Shown: positions 1 to 5,499 of the stretch, one piece after another | Layout: every line of letters starts with the position of its first letter | How positions within the stretch are numbered: position 1 is the first letter of the stretch | NCBI GenBank assembly: GCA_023430325.1 | Contig: JAEZAU010000018.1 | Coordinates: 1 to 9,848 of the forward strand | Origin: Bacteroidota bacterium | GTDB taxonomy: Bacteria; Bacteroidota; Bacteroidia; Flavobacteriales_F; PHOS-HE28 | Direction: 5' to 3' | DNA: 9,848 nt | Position numbers and translations under genes: made by a program | The notes under the pieces: generated by a model | Databases searched by the model: none | What the model was told of the DNA's origin: nothing | What the model saw: the letters and a program-made list of their open reading frames with translations, nothing else

Positions 1-53
1 TGATGAAGGACGAGTTGGAGAAGGTGAAGGAACAAGTGCTCAATGTCCTTTGA
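1..53 (+). CDS. YicC/YloC family protein, 3' end only
   Basis: Only the last 16-17 codons are in the window. From base 3 they read MKDELEKVKEQVLNVL, followed by TGA at 51-53. This resembles the charged C-terminal tail of YicC/YloC family proteins (typically MKDELEKIREQ...NIE), an endoribonuclease-like family. The yicC-gmk order is common in bacteria. The stop codon is followed immediately by the gmk ATG, so the two genes are almost certainly co-transcribed and translationally coupled. The identification rests on this tail plus context; the catalytic part lies outside the window. Confidence 0.75.
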   Translation, partial: MKDELEKVKEQVLNVL

Positions 54-617
54 ATGGAAGGACGTTGCATCATTTTCTCAGCGCCATCGGGAGCAGGTAA
101 AACGACGATCGTGCGGCATCTGCTGGGGAAGGATCTTGGTCTTCGTTTTTCCGTGAGCGCCGCTACGCGGAAGAAGCGCGATCATGAAGTGGATGGGCGT
201 GACTACCATTTCATGAGCGAGGAGAAGTTCAAGGAGCTTGTGGAGATGGGTGCGTTCGTGGAGTGGGAGGAAGTTTATCCGGGCAATTTTTACGGCACGT
301 TGCGAAGCGAGATCCAGCGGATCTGGGCGGAAGGCTGCCACCCGATCTTCGATGTGGATGTGGTAGGCGGCCTTGATCTGAAAGCCGCTTTCGGGAGGAA
401 TGCCCTGGCGATCTTCGTGGCTCCACCATCGATCGAAGTGTTGGCCTCGCGGTTGAGGGAGCGAAATACGGAGAGCGACGAAACGATCGAGATCCGTGTG
501 AAGAAGGCGTCGCATGAAATGGACCACGCGTATCTTTTCGATCATGTGTTGATGAACGATGATCTGGACAAGGCATGCGGCGAGGCCTACGCGTTGGTAT
601 CTGAATTCCTGAAGTAA
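54..617 (+). CDS. gmk: Guanylate kinase
   Basis: This cytoplasmic enzyme phosphorylates GMP to GDP with ATP in purine nucleotide synthesis and salvage. The 187-residue length is normal for the family. The P-loop APSGAGKTT is at residues 10-18. The GMP-binding region follows: S-A-A-T-R-K-K-R at 35-42, G-R-D-Y-H-F at 48-53 and G-N-F-Y-G-T at 77-82. The DVDVVGG strand at 100-106 fits the core. The start is the first ATG, one base after the upstream yicC stop, and leaves the P-loop at the usual distance from the N-terminus. nadD starts one base after its stop, so yicC-gmk-nadD form a compact nucleotide/cofactor operon. Nothing is unusual in the sequence. Confidence 0.96.
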   Translation: MEGRCIIFSAPSGAGKTTIVRHLLGKDLGLRFSVSAATRKKRDHEVDGRDYHFMSEEKFKELVEMGAFVEWEEVYPGNFYGTLRSEIQRIWAEGCHPIFDVDVVGGLDLKAAFGRNALAIFVAPPSIEVLASRLRERNTESDETIEIRVKKASHEMDHAYLFDHVLMNDDLDKACGEAYALVSEFLK

Positions 618-618
618 G

Positions 619-1206
619 ATGCGTATCGGCCTTCTGTTCGGTTCCTTCGATCCGCCGCACCAGGCGCATGTGGACATTGCCGAGCACATGTTGACCTCTG
701 CTGGATTGGACCAGGTCTGGTTGGTGGTCACACCGGCCAATCCCTTCAAGCTCGATCGGAAATTGAGCCCCGAGAACCACCGGCTGGCGATGACGAGGCT
801 GGCTTTATTGGGGAACGAAAAACTGCAGGCCAGCGGTGTGGAAATGGGTCTGCCGAAACCCAGCTACACGGTGGACAGTTTGAAGTTCATTCGCATGCGC
901 TGGCCTGAGGATGAGTTCCTGCTGATCATCGGGAGTGACAACCTATCGAGTTTTCATGCATGGAAAGATCCGGAGGAGATCCTGAAGCATCACAAGCTTC
1001 TCGTATATCCACGTCCGGGCCATGAAGATCATCTTCGATCGGCAGAGTTGAAAGATCATCCTTCGGTCACGATCATGGAGAATGCGCCCTTGATGGACAT
1101 CTCTTCCACCGCGATCCGTGATGCGATCAAGAACTGGCGTCCGGTGAACGGCCTGGTGGCCCCGCAGGTGCTGAGCTACATCCACCAGCACCGGTTGTAT
1201 CAGTGA
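619..1206 (+). CDS. nadD: Nicotinate (nicotinamide) mononucleotide adenylyltransferase
   Basis: This enzyme transfers AMP from ATP to nicotinate mononucleotide, the penultimate step of NAD synthesis, in the cytoplasm. The 195-residue protein has the nucleotidyltransferase signature GSFDPPHQAH at 8-17, with the HxxH pair at His14 and His17. It also has a GSDNL segment at 105-109 and the C-terminal ISSTAIR motif at 161-167, all typical of NadD. The chosen ATG lies one base after the gmk stop, and the protein begins with the expected first beta strand. Its TGA stop abuts the stop of the convergent udk gene, leaving no intergenic terminator between them. Confidence 0.96.
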   Translation: MRIGLLFGSFDPPHQAHVDIAEHMLTSAGLDQVWLVVTPANPFKLDRKLSPENHRLAMTRLALLGNEKLQASGVEMGLPKPSYTVDSLKFIRMRWPEDEFLLIIGSDNLSSFHAWKDPEEILKHHKLLVYPRPGHEDHLRSAELKDHPSVTIMENAPLMDISSTAIRDAIKNWRPVNGLVAPQVLSYIHQHRLYQ

Positions 1207-1857
1207 TCAGAGATCGGCGATCTTGATCGGCTCCACCTGGCCGGCCATGCGCAACAGATGATCACGAAGCACGGCGATCGCCCGGTCGAAATTCGATTCG
1301 TTCACCACATGCAGATCGCAAATGTGGCGATAAGGAAGAAGGAACTGCTCATAGGCCGGCAGCACATGGTTCTCCCACTGGTACATCACCTCCTCATGAC
1401 CATAACCTCGTTCGGTGTGATCGCGTTTCAACCGCCGGTGCAATTGGGTGGAGGTACTTGCTTCAATGAACACGCGCAGGTCGAGCAACTCGCGAACGGG
1501 TTCGTGGTGAAGCACAAAAAGACCTTCCACAAGAACGATCGGTGCGGGACGTAGTTCCACCAGACCACCTTCCTTTCCGCCCTGGTTGAAGGTGTACTCC
1601 TTCCGATAGATCGTTTCACCGGCCAGAAGGGAGCACAGGTCCCTGGTCAATTGATCGAGATCCACCGCCGTGGGCAGATCGTAATTCAACTTGCCATTGG
1701 GATCGATCTGCTGGTTCTCCTGTGGATGGTAATAATCATCCTGTGAGATCAGACAGATGGAGTGCTCGGGAAGGCTTCTGCGTAGGGCGCGCACCAGACT
1801 TGTCTTGCCCGATCCGCTGCCGCCGGCGATGCCAACGAGATAGGCCCCCCTGTGCAT
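1207..1857 (-). CDS. udk: Uridine kinase
   Basis: This enzyme phosphorylates uridine (and usually cytidine) to the monophosphate in pyrimidine salvage. I start it at the ATG at 1857-1855, giving 216 residues. The frame is open to an ATG at 1908, but those 17 extra residues are not family-like and would overlap a well-formed promoter box at 1863-1870. With the chosen start, the Walker A GGSGSGKTS is at 12-20, SQDDYYH at 38-44 and NYDLPTAVD at 58-66; a later LVEGLFVLH segment supplies the Walker B-like strand. All are hallmarks of the uridine kinase/phosphoribulokinase fold. The gene is convergent with nadD, and their stop codons touch. Transcription probably starts at or just before the start codon. 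Confidence 0.93.
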   Translation of the reverse strand: MHRGAYLVGIAGGSGSGKTSLVRALRRSLPEHSICLISQDDYYHPQENQQIDPNGKLNYDLPTAVDLDQLTRDLCSLLAGETIYRKEYTFNQGGKEGGLVELRPAPIVLVEGLFVLHHEPVRELLDLRVFIEASTSTQLHRRLKRDHTERGYGHEEVMYQWENHVLPAYEQFLLPYRHICDLHVVNESNFDRAIAVLRDHLLRMAGQVEPIKIADL

Positions 1858-1862
1858 GGCGG

Positions 1863-1870
1863 CAAAGGTA
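1863..1870 (-). promoter_or_regulatory. Bacteroidota-type -7 box of udk
   Basis: Read on the minus strand, the sequence is TACCTTTG, an exact match to the Bacteroidota sigma-A -7 consensus TAnnTTTG. Only five bases (CCGCC) separate it from the ATG at 1857. Transcription would therefore start at or next to the start codon, giving a leaderless or nearly leaderless mRNA and supporting the shorter udk start. I see no clear -33 TTG at the usual distance. Confidence 0.65.
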
Positions 1871-2019
1871 GCGGAACGCGGCCGATCGATCGCTGTGGTG
1901 TGGAGCATTCCACATGCCCATTATAGAGAAGATCGCGCTGAAGGCCATGCCAGTATTGACTTTCAGAACTCTGGCACGTCGCTTGAAAAGCGGACATCGC
2001 CTAACAAAGACCTACAGCC

Positions 2020-2142
2020 ATGATCCAGCATATCGAACGTCTGCAGAAGTTGAAGCGCCAGGCCACACATCTGATGCTCACCGGCCAGGTGGACCAGTAC
2101 ATGAAGGCCCTGCGCATCATGAGCCGCATCGCGGTACGGTAA
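2020..2142 (+). CDS. Small basic protein of unknown function (40 aa)
   Basis: A short ORF runs ATG to TAA and encodes a 40-residue basic peptide. An in-frame TAA lies 15 bases upstream, so this ATG is the only usable start. The product begins MIQHIERLQKLKR, continues with HLMLTGQVDQYMKALRIM, and has a heptad-like spacing of Leu/Ile/Met that predicts one or two amphipathic helices. Codon choice (ATC, CTG, CAG, AAG, CGC) matches the neighbouring genes. I do not recognise a family. It sits ahead of a second small ORF in the same direction and upstream of a strong terminator, which suggests that the stretch is transcribed. A chance ORF of this length cannot be excluded. Confidence 0.5.
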   Translation: MIQHIERLQKLKRQATHLMLTGQVDQYMKALRIMSRIAVR

Positions 2143-2205
2143 GGCTTCCGGAAGAAAATCACATTGGAATGGATCCTTTTGCGGTAACGAGCCGTAGAAG
2201 GCCCC

Positions 2206-2382
2206 ATGACGAGGAAGGATAAGATAGCCTTCATCAAGAGCAGCAAGCGCAAAACGCACGTGTACAACGACCTGAACCGGTACACGGAACAACAGCTGAA
2301 CGATGTGATCCGTGAGATCGTGCAGGGTCTGATCCGCGAAAGCGAGATCATTGCCAATGCCTATGTCAACGGATACAGATGA
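2206..2382 (+). CDS. Small basic protein of unknown function (58 aa)
   Basis: An ORF from ATG (2206) to TGA (2382) encodes 58 residues. It starts with a Lys/Arg-rich segment (MTRKDKIAFIKSSKRK), followed by a predicted helix around LNDVIREIVQGLIRESEIIA. An in-frame TAA upstream leaves this ATG as the only ATG start. Codon preference matches the housekeeping genes around it (GTG ATC CGT GAG ATC GTG CAG). A stem-loop terminator starts 40 bases after the stop codon, as expected for the end of a transcription unit. A weak -7-like box, TCCTTTTG (2174-2181), lies upstream. The family is not recognised. The charged N-terminus might suit nucleic-acid binding, but that is only a guess. Confidence 0.55.
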   Translation: MTRKDKIAFIKSSKRKTHVYNDLNRYTEQQLNDVIREIVQGLIRESEIIANAYVNGYR

Positions 2383-2421
2383 TGCTGATGCGTGCGCACT
2401 GCTGAAGGCTGAAGACCTCAG

Positions 2422-2463
2422 GTAACCGGGCCCCAACGAAAGTAGGGGCCTTGTTACTTTATC
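2422..2463 (+). terminator. Stem-loop terminator after the small ORFs
   Basis: The outer arms GTAAC (2422-2426) and GTTAC (2453-2457) pair perfectly. The inner arms GGCCCC (2429-2434) and GGGGCC (2445-2450) also pair perfectly, separated from the outer arms by two-base internal loops and closed by a 10-base loop. A short TTT run follows at 2458-2460. It lies between the + strand small ORF and the stop of the convergent - strand gene ending at 2462, so it may stop transcription from both sides. The U-tract is short and exists on the + side only. Confidence 0.7.
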
Positions 2464-3076
2464 ACCAGCCTACGCCGAAAGCATAGCCCAATGAGAACCA
2501 AAGGCCGCTGATCTCGTCGGACTTTTCCAGTACCACTTCAGTTCCATAGGGCTTTTTGCTTGATCCGATGTTGTAGCCAACGTTCAAGTAAAGATCCTGG
2601 TACCATCCATCAAGTTCGCCGCGTGCACCCAGCCGCAATCCGATCGGAATGATCATGGTGTTCTTGTTAAGGGTGCGGGTAATGAACTTGTCATAACCGA
2701 ACGCATCAATGGTAAGTTCGGTGAGCACCATGTTCATCTTGATGTTCCTGAAACCGATGGTGGAAGCAATGTAACCCGCCCCACCGAAATAGTACATGCT
2801 CCTGTATTGCAGTCCGAAGGACGACGTGGTCAATTCATAATAGTTCATGTAGTACGAAGAAGAGCCTTCAAATGAGTTCTTCTTCGGAATGAACAAGGCG
2901 TCCAGACCGATCGATATCCGTTCACCAAGGTCCTTATCAAGGCCGACCAGGTAGTTGAGGTTCAACTTCCTCTGGGTGCTTCCGTATTCTATGCCGGCCC
3001 TTATGCCTGTTTGTGCTGAAGCGCTGGAGCAGAGCCATGCGGTGATCGCGATCAGAATGTACTTGCGCATCTTCAT
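2462..3076 (-). CDS. Exported beta-rich protein, probable outer-membrane barrel
   Basis: The 204-residue protein has a clear signal peptide: MKMRK, a hydrophobic core, then SSASA-Q with likely cleavage after residue 21. The mature part alternates hydrophobic and polar residues and is rich in Gly, Tyr and Ser (for example SYYMNYYELTTSSFGLQYRS and the C-terminal LWFSLGYAFGVGW). This is typical of small Bacteroidota outer-membrane beta-barrels. The last residues are aromatic/hydrophobic, as in proteins inserted by BamA. The start codon overlaps the stop of the upstream protease gene by 4 bp (ATGA), implying co-translation and possibly a shared envelope role. I cannot name a specific family. Confidence 0.8.
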   Translation of the reverse strand: MKMRKYILIAITAWLCSSASAQTGIRAGIEYGSTQRKLNLNYLVGLDKDLGERISIGLDALFIPKKNSFEGSSSYYMNYYELTTSSFGLQYRSMYYFGGAGYIASTIGFRNIKMNMVLTELTIDAFGYDKFITRTLNKNTMIIPIGLRLGARGELDGWYQDLYLNVGYNIGSSKKPYGTEVVLEKSDEISGLWFSLGYAFGVGW

Positions 3077-4608
3077 TGAATGGTGAGGTTCAACATCTCC
3101 AACGCCTTGCTTATCGGAACCCCGAAGCCAAGACCTTCGAGCCCCTTTCCGCTGATCTTCATGGTGGCCACGCCCACCACCTTGCCGTTCTCATCCACCA
3201 GCGGGCCGCCACTGTTGCCGGGGTTGATGCTCACATCGGTCTGCAGGAAATGGAAACCTTCAATCTCACGGCGGCCGCTGAGGATGCCGCGCGTAAGGCT
3301 TTGGCCCAGTGATGCATCCAGCGGAGTACCGATCGCATAGATCTCTTCGCCCAGGGACAGCGCCTGATCATCACCGATCGATAGCGCGGGCAGGTCCGTG
3401 GCGCTCACCTTGATCAGGGCGAGATCGAAATCCTTGTTCGTCTTCAGGATCTGGCCGTCCAGGGTGAATCCTTGCTCGAATTTCACCTTCACCTGAGATT
3501 CGCCCTTAACCACATGTTCATTGGTGATCATGTAGCCGTCATTGGTTACCAGGAAGCCGCTGCCATGGCCATTTTCCGTTTGAATGGTGACCACCGCTTT
3601 CACCAATGCAGTGAACATGTCCTTGCGTCCCTCGAACGCGATGGGCGCGGGTTTGGCAAGGGTCATTTCCTTTCCTTTTGACAGGACCAGACCCGCTCCA
3701 TACGCCGCCGCGATGCGATCGTGAAGTTCAGGGTCTTCCAACAGCAGACGTGCCGCGTGGGTCATGGCATTGGTCACCAGATCGCGCACGTTGGAGCTGG
3801 AGACATAGTAGATGGTGTTGGTGCTGTGGGTGAAGAGGATGCTGTCCTTGGCGGTGCCGCTCAGGAATTTCCAGTCCACGGCCAATTCCATCTGCCCATG
3901 GCAATTGTCCTTTTTTCCCTTCAGATCCGCCCTTACCTTCTTGAGTTCAGGGCGCATGTAGATCTTCGATCGTTGCACGGCCTCATCTCCCTTGGTAGTG
4001 CCCAGCCTCACGGCGCGTGTTTCCATCCAGCTGCCCTTCAAGCCTGAGGTTATAGCTGAGGTCAACGGATCGGCGTAGTTCAGGTCCTTGAAGATGCCAT
4101 CCTTGTCCATGGTTATCTTCCTGCCGCCGAACTTTCCCAGATCGGGCCTGGCCCCAAGGGTGATGTCCATTCCTGCGATCGGCACAACATAATGCGAGAG
4201 ATCCTCCTTCACCTCCTTGTACATCTGCACCCTGTACTCCTTCACGGGCAGATCGTACAGGTCTGCACTTTTCCGATCCACCATGTACGGGATCCCGAGT
4301 AGCATTGCATCAGCGAAGAGAACGCCACCGTTCATGCTGGGCCGTATGGTAAGCGTGGTGGCGCGGTAGCCGGTGAGACGGAGTTCGATCGTTACTTCCT
4401 CGCCATCTTCAGGGGAATAATCATAAGTGAACGGTGTGGTGCCCTTCTGGTTCCCGTTCACATGCACGGTGGCGCCAGCGGGATCGCTGTACAGGGTAAC
4501 GGAATGATCACCCTTGTTCAAAATGGATGCACATCCGCTGAAAAGGAGAGCGGCAGCGATCGAAAATGCTGTAGATGTCGATCGAAGAAAGCGTGGAATG
4601 CCCAACAT
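3073..4608 (-). CDS. PEGA-domain lipoprotein with trypsin-like (HtrA/DegP-type) serine protease domain
   Basis: The protein has 511 residues. An N-terminal signal ends at a lipobox-like LLFSGC with the lipid cysteine at Cys26, so it is probably a membrane-anchored lipoprotein. Residues about 36-90 (VTLYSDPAGATVHVNGNQKG...TTPF) match a PEGA domain, an envelope carbohydrate/peptidoglycan-associated module. Residues about 130-320 form a module I do not recognise. Residues about 330-508 form an S1-type protease with an apparent complete triad: His365 in TNEHVV, Asp395 in DLALIK and Ser466 in GNSGGPL. No PDZ domain follows, unlike DegP or DegS. The gene shares a 4-bp overlap with the downstream small barrel-like protein. 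Upstream, a weak box CGATTTTG lies a few bases before the ATG. A role in periplasmic or surface protein quality control or processing is inferred. Confidence 0.9.
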   Translation of the reverse strand: MLGIPRFLRSTSTAFSIAAALLFSGCASILNKGDHSVTLYSDPAGATVHVNGNQKGTTPFTYDYSPEDGEEVTIELRLTGYRATTLTIRPSMNGGVLFADAMLLGIPYMVDRKSADLYDLPVKEYRVQMYKEVKEDLSHYVVPIAGMDITLGARPDLGKFGGRKITMDKDGIFKDLNYADPLTSAITSGLKGSWMETRAVRLGTTKGDEAVQRSKIYMRPELKKVRADLKGKKDNCHGQMELAVDWKFLSGTAKDSILFTHSTNTIYYVSSSNVRDLVTNAMTHAARLLLEDPELHDRIAAAYGAGLVLSKGKEMTLAKPAPIAFEGRKDMFTALVKAVVTIQTENGHGSGFLVTNDGYMITNEHVVKGESQVKVKFEQGFTLDGQILKTNKDFDLALIKVSATDLPALSIGDDQALSLGEEIYAIGTPLDASLGQSLTRGILSGRREIEGFHFLQTDVSINPGNSGGPLVDENGKVVGVATMKISGKGLEGLGFGVPISKALEMLNLTIQ

Positions 4609-4622
4609 GTGCGCAAAATCGG

Positions 4623-4670
4623 AAAAATTCGTTCGTCTTTTTCATCTCACCATAAAAAAGTGAACGAATT
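4623..4670 (-). terminator. Intrinsic terminator at the end of the DUF481-like gene
   Basis: A perfect 9-bp inverted repeat, AATTCGTTC (4626-4634) with GAACGAATT (4662-4670), is extended inward by CTTTTT (4637-4642) pairing with AAAAAG (4655-4660), around a 12-base loop. On the minus strand the stem is followed by T residues (complement of 4623-4627), as in a Rho-independent terminator. The stop codon of the upstream gene (4647-4649) lies in the loop, so one arm of the stem encodes the protein's last residues. It separates this gene from the protease gene that begins at 4608. Confidence 0.65.
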
Positions 4671-5393
4671 GCTCCACGTGTAGTTCAATTCGGGGATGCC
4701 CGGTGCCGGACGAGTATCCCGTTGCAGGATCAATCTGGTCTCCACCGCGAATTTTTTTCCCGCCCTTATCCGTACCTGTGCTTCCGTTGCTATGCGATGA
4801 TCGCGGATAAGACCGATCCGTGGCTGGTAATAAACGATCGCGGCCGTCTGCACTTGCGGATCGTGTTTCCAGGCGAACGATATATAACTGCTGTTCCTCG
4901 CATTGAAGTGATACAACTCATTCACCCGATCGGCCTCGTACTCAAGCATTACTGCAGAACCCAGCGCAATGCGCAGATCTGCCGATCGGCGAAGCACGTA
5001 CCGGGGGCCAGCCCCCAGAAGCCAGCGTTCATCGATCCGAAGCGGTTTATTGTATTGCACCTGGGCAAAAGCCTCTGCCCACCATCGTTCCAAGATCTGC
5101 CGGTTGTACCGCACATGCTGGAAGCCTGTGTTCTGGAAGGCGTTCGCCTCCACCCGGTCCAATGTGATATCACTTACAAAGAACACCCGGTGGCGGTCCT
5201 TGATGAATTGAACGGCACCGTTCAAGCCTAGCGAAAGACTGCGCTGGGTATTCTCTGAGAGTGAATACCGCAGGCCTGCACTCCCGCTCCATGTCGATGT
5301 GTCATTGGCCGAACGCTTGTTCTCGATATTGACGATCTGCGCGTTAAGCGCATGGGAAAGCAGCACCAGAGCGGACAGTAGAAGTTCTTTCAT
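4647..5393 (-). CDS. DUF481-like outer-membrane beta-barrel protein
   Basis: The 248-residue protein has a signal peptide (MKELLLSALVLLSHALNA-Q, cleavage after residue 18). It then has a barrel-type sequence with many amphipathic strands and ends in FTFLW, the aromatic C-terminal residue usual for outer-membrane barrels. The start of the mature part (IVNIENKR ... DTSTWSGSAGLRYSLSENTQ) and a central RYNRQILERWWAEAFAQVQYNK segment resemble the DUF481 (YdiY-like) family of Bacteroidota, whose role is not established. The start codon follows the only signal-like N-terminus, and a near-consensus -7 box sits 10 bases upstream. It is transcribed divergently from recJ. Family assignment is from memory of motif style and is moderately certain; the outer-membrane location is better supported. 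Confidence 0.8.
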   Translation of the reverse strand: MKELLLSALVLLSHALNAQIVNIENKRSANDTSTWSGSAGLRYSLSENTQRSLSLGLNGAVQFIKDRHRVFFVSDITLDRVEANAFQNTGFQHVRYNRQILERWWAEAFAQVQYNKPLRIDERWLLGAGPRYVLRRSADLRIALGSAVMLEYEADRVNELYHFNARNSSYISFAWKHDPQVQTAAIVYYQPRIGLIRDHRIATEAQVRIRAGKKFAVETRLILQRDTRPAPGIPELNYTWSNSFTFLW

Positions 5394-5403
5394 TCAAGGA
5401 TCG

Positions 5404-5411
5404 CAAAGATG
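5404..5411 (-). promoter_or_regulatory. Candidate -7 box of the DUF481-like gene
   Basis: The minus strand reads CATCTTTG, one mismatch from the Bacteroidota consensus TAnnTTTG, and lies 10 bases before the ATG at 5393. A transcript starting here would have an almost absent leader. The perfect palindrome at 5412-5430 directly abuts the upstream side of this box, where a regulator or hairpin could affect promoter use. Confidence 0.45.
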
Positions 5412-5430
5412 CACCCCATGAAATGGGGTG
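5412..5430. repeat. Perfect 8-bp inverted repeat in divergent promoter region
   Basis: CACCCCAT (5412-5419) and ATGGGGTG (5423-5430) are perfect reverse complements separated by GAA. The repeat sits in the 79-base gap before the first ATG of the recJ frame and next to the -7-like box of the divergent gene. Its short spacer and symmetry fit an operator for a dimeric regulator, or a small hairpin. Its copy number elsewhere in the genome is unknown. Confidence 0.6.
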
Positions 5431-5487
5431 TGATTCAATGGTGGCGATCGTGAATAGAAATGCACTGACGGAATGCGGGTTACGGCT

Positions 5488-5495
5488 TACCTTCG
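5488..5495 (+). promoter_or_regulatory. Candidate -7 box of recJ
   Basis: TACCTTCG differs by one base from TAnnTTTG and ends four bases before the ATG at 5500. This is the same box-to-start layout as udk (TACCTTTG, five bases). It supports a nearly leaderless recJ mRNA starting at 5500 and argues against the earlier in-frame ATG at 5473, which would lie upstream of the promoter. Confidence 0.4.
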
Positions 5496-5499
5496 ATCC

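Noticed and set aside
1211..1223. AGATC-GGC-GATCT inverted repeat just inside the end of udk
   Set aside because: The stem is only five base pairs, lies in coding sequence and has no T-tract. The high GATC frequency makes it likely by chance, so it was not called a terminator.
1858..1908. N-terminal extension of udk from an ATG at 1908
   Set aside because: The extra 17 residues are not family-like and contain the exact TAnnTTTG promoter box, so the internal ATG at 1857 is preferred.
2145..2154. Palindrome CTTCCGGAAG between the two small ORFs
   Set aside because: It is a 10-base palindrome without a loop. Such short sites occur by chance, and no promoter element is aligned with it.
1914..2222. 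102-codon plus-strand frame overlapping both small ORFs
   Set aside because: It is in a different frame from both micro-ORFs, and the peptide is rich in Pro/His/Gly/Arg with no family-like pattern. It looks like a frame shadow.
1963..2436. 157-codon minus-strand frame across the small ORFs and terminator
   Set aside because: It runs through the terminator stem, has low-complexity His/Leu/Val composition and no signal or domain. The plus-strand micro-ORFs have more gene-like codon use.
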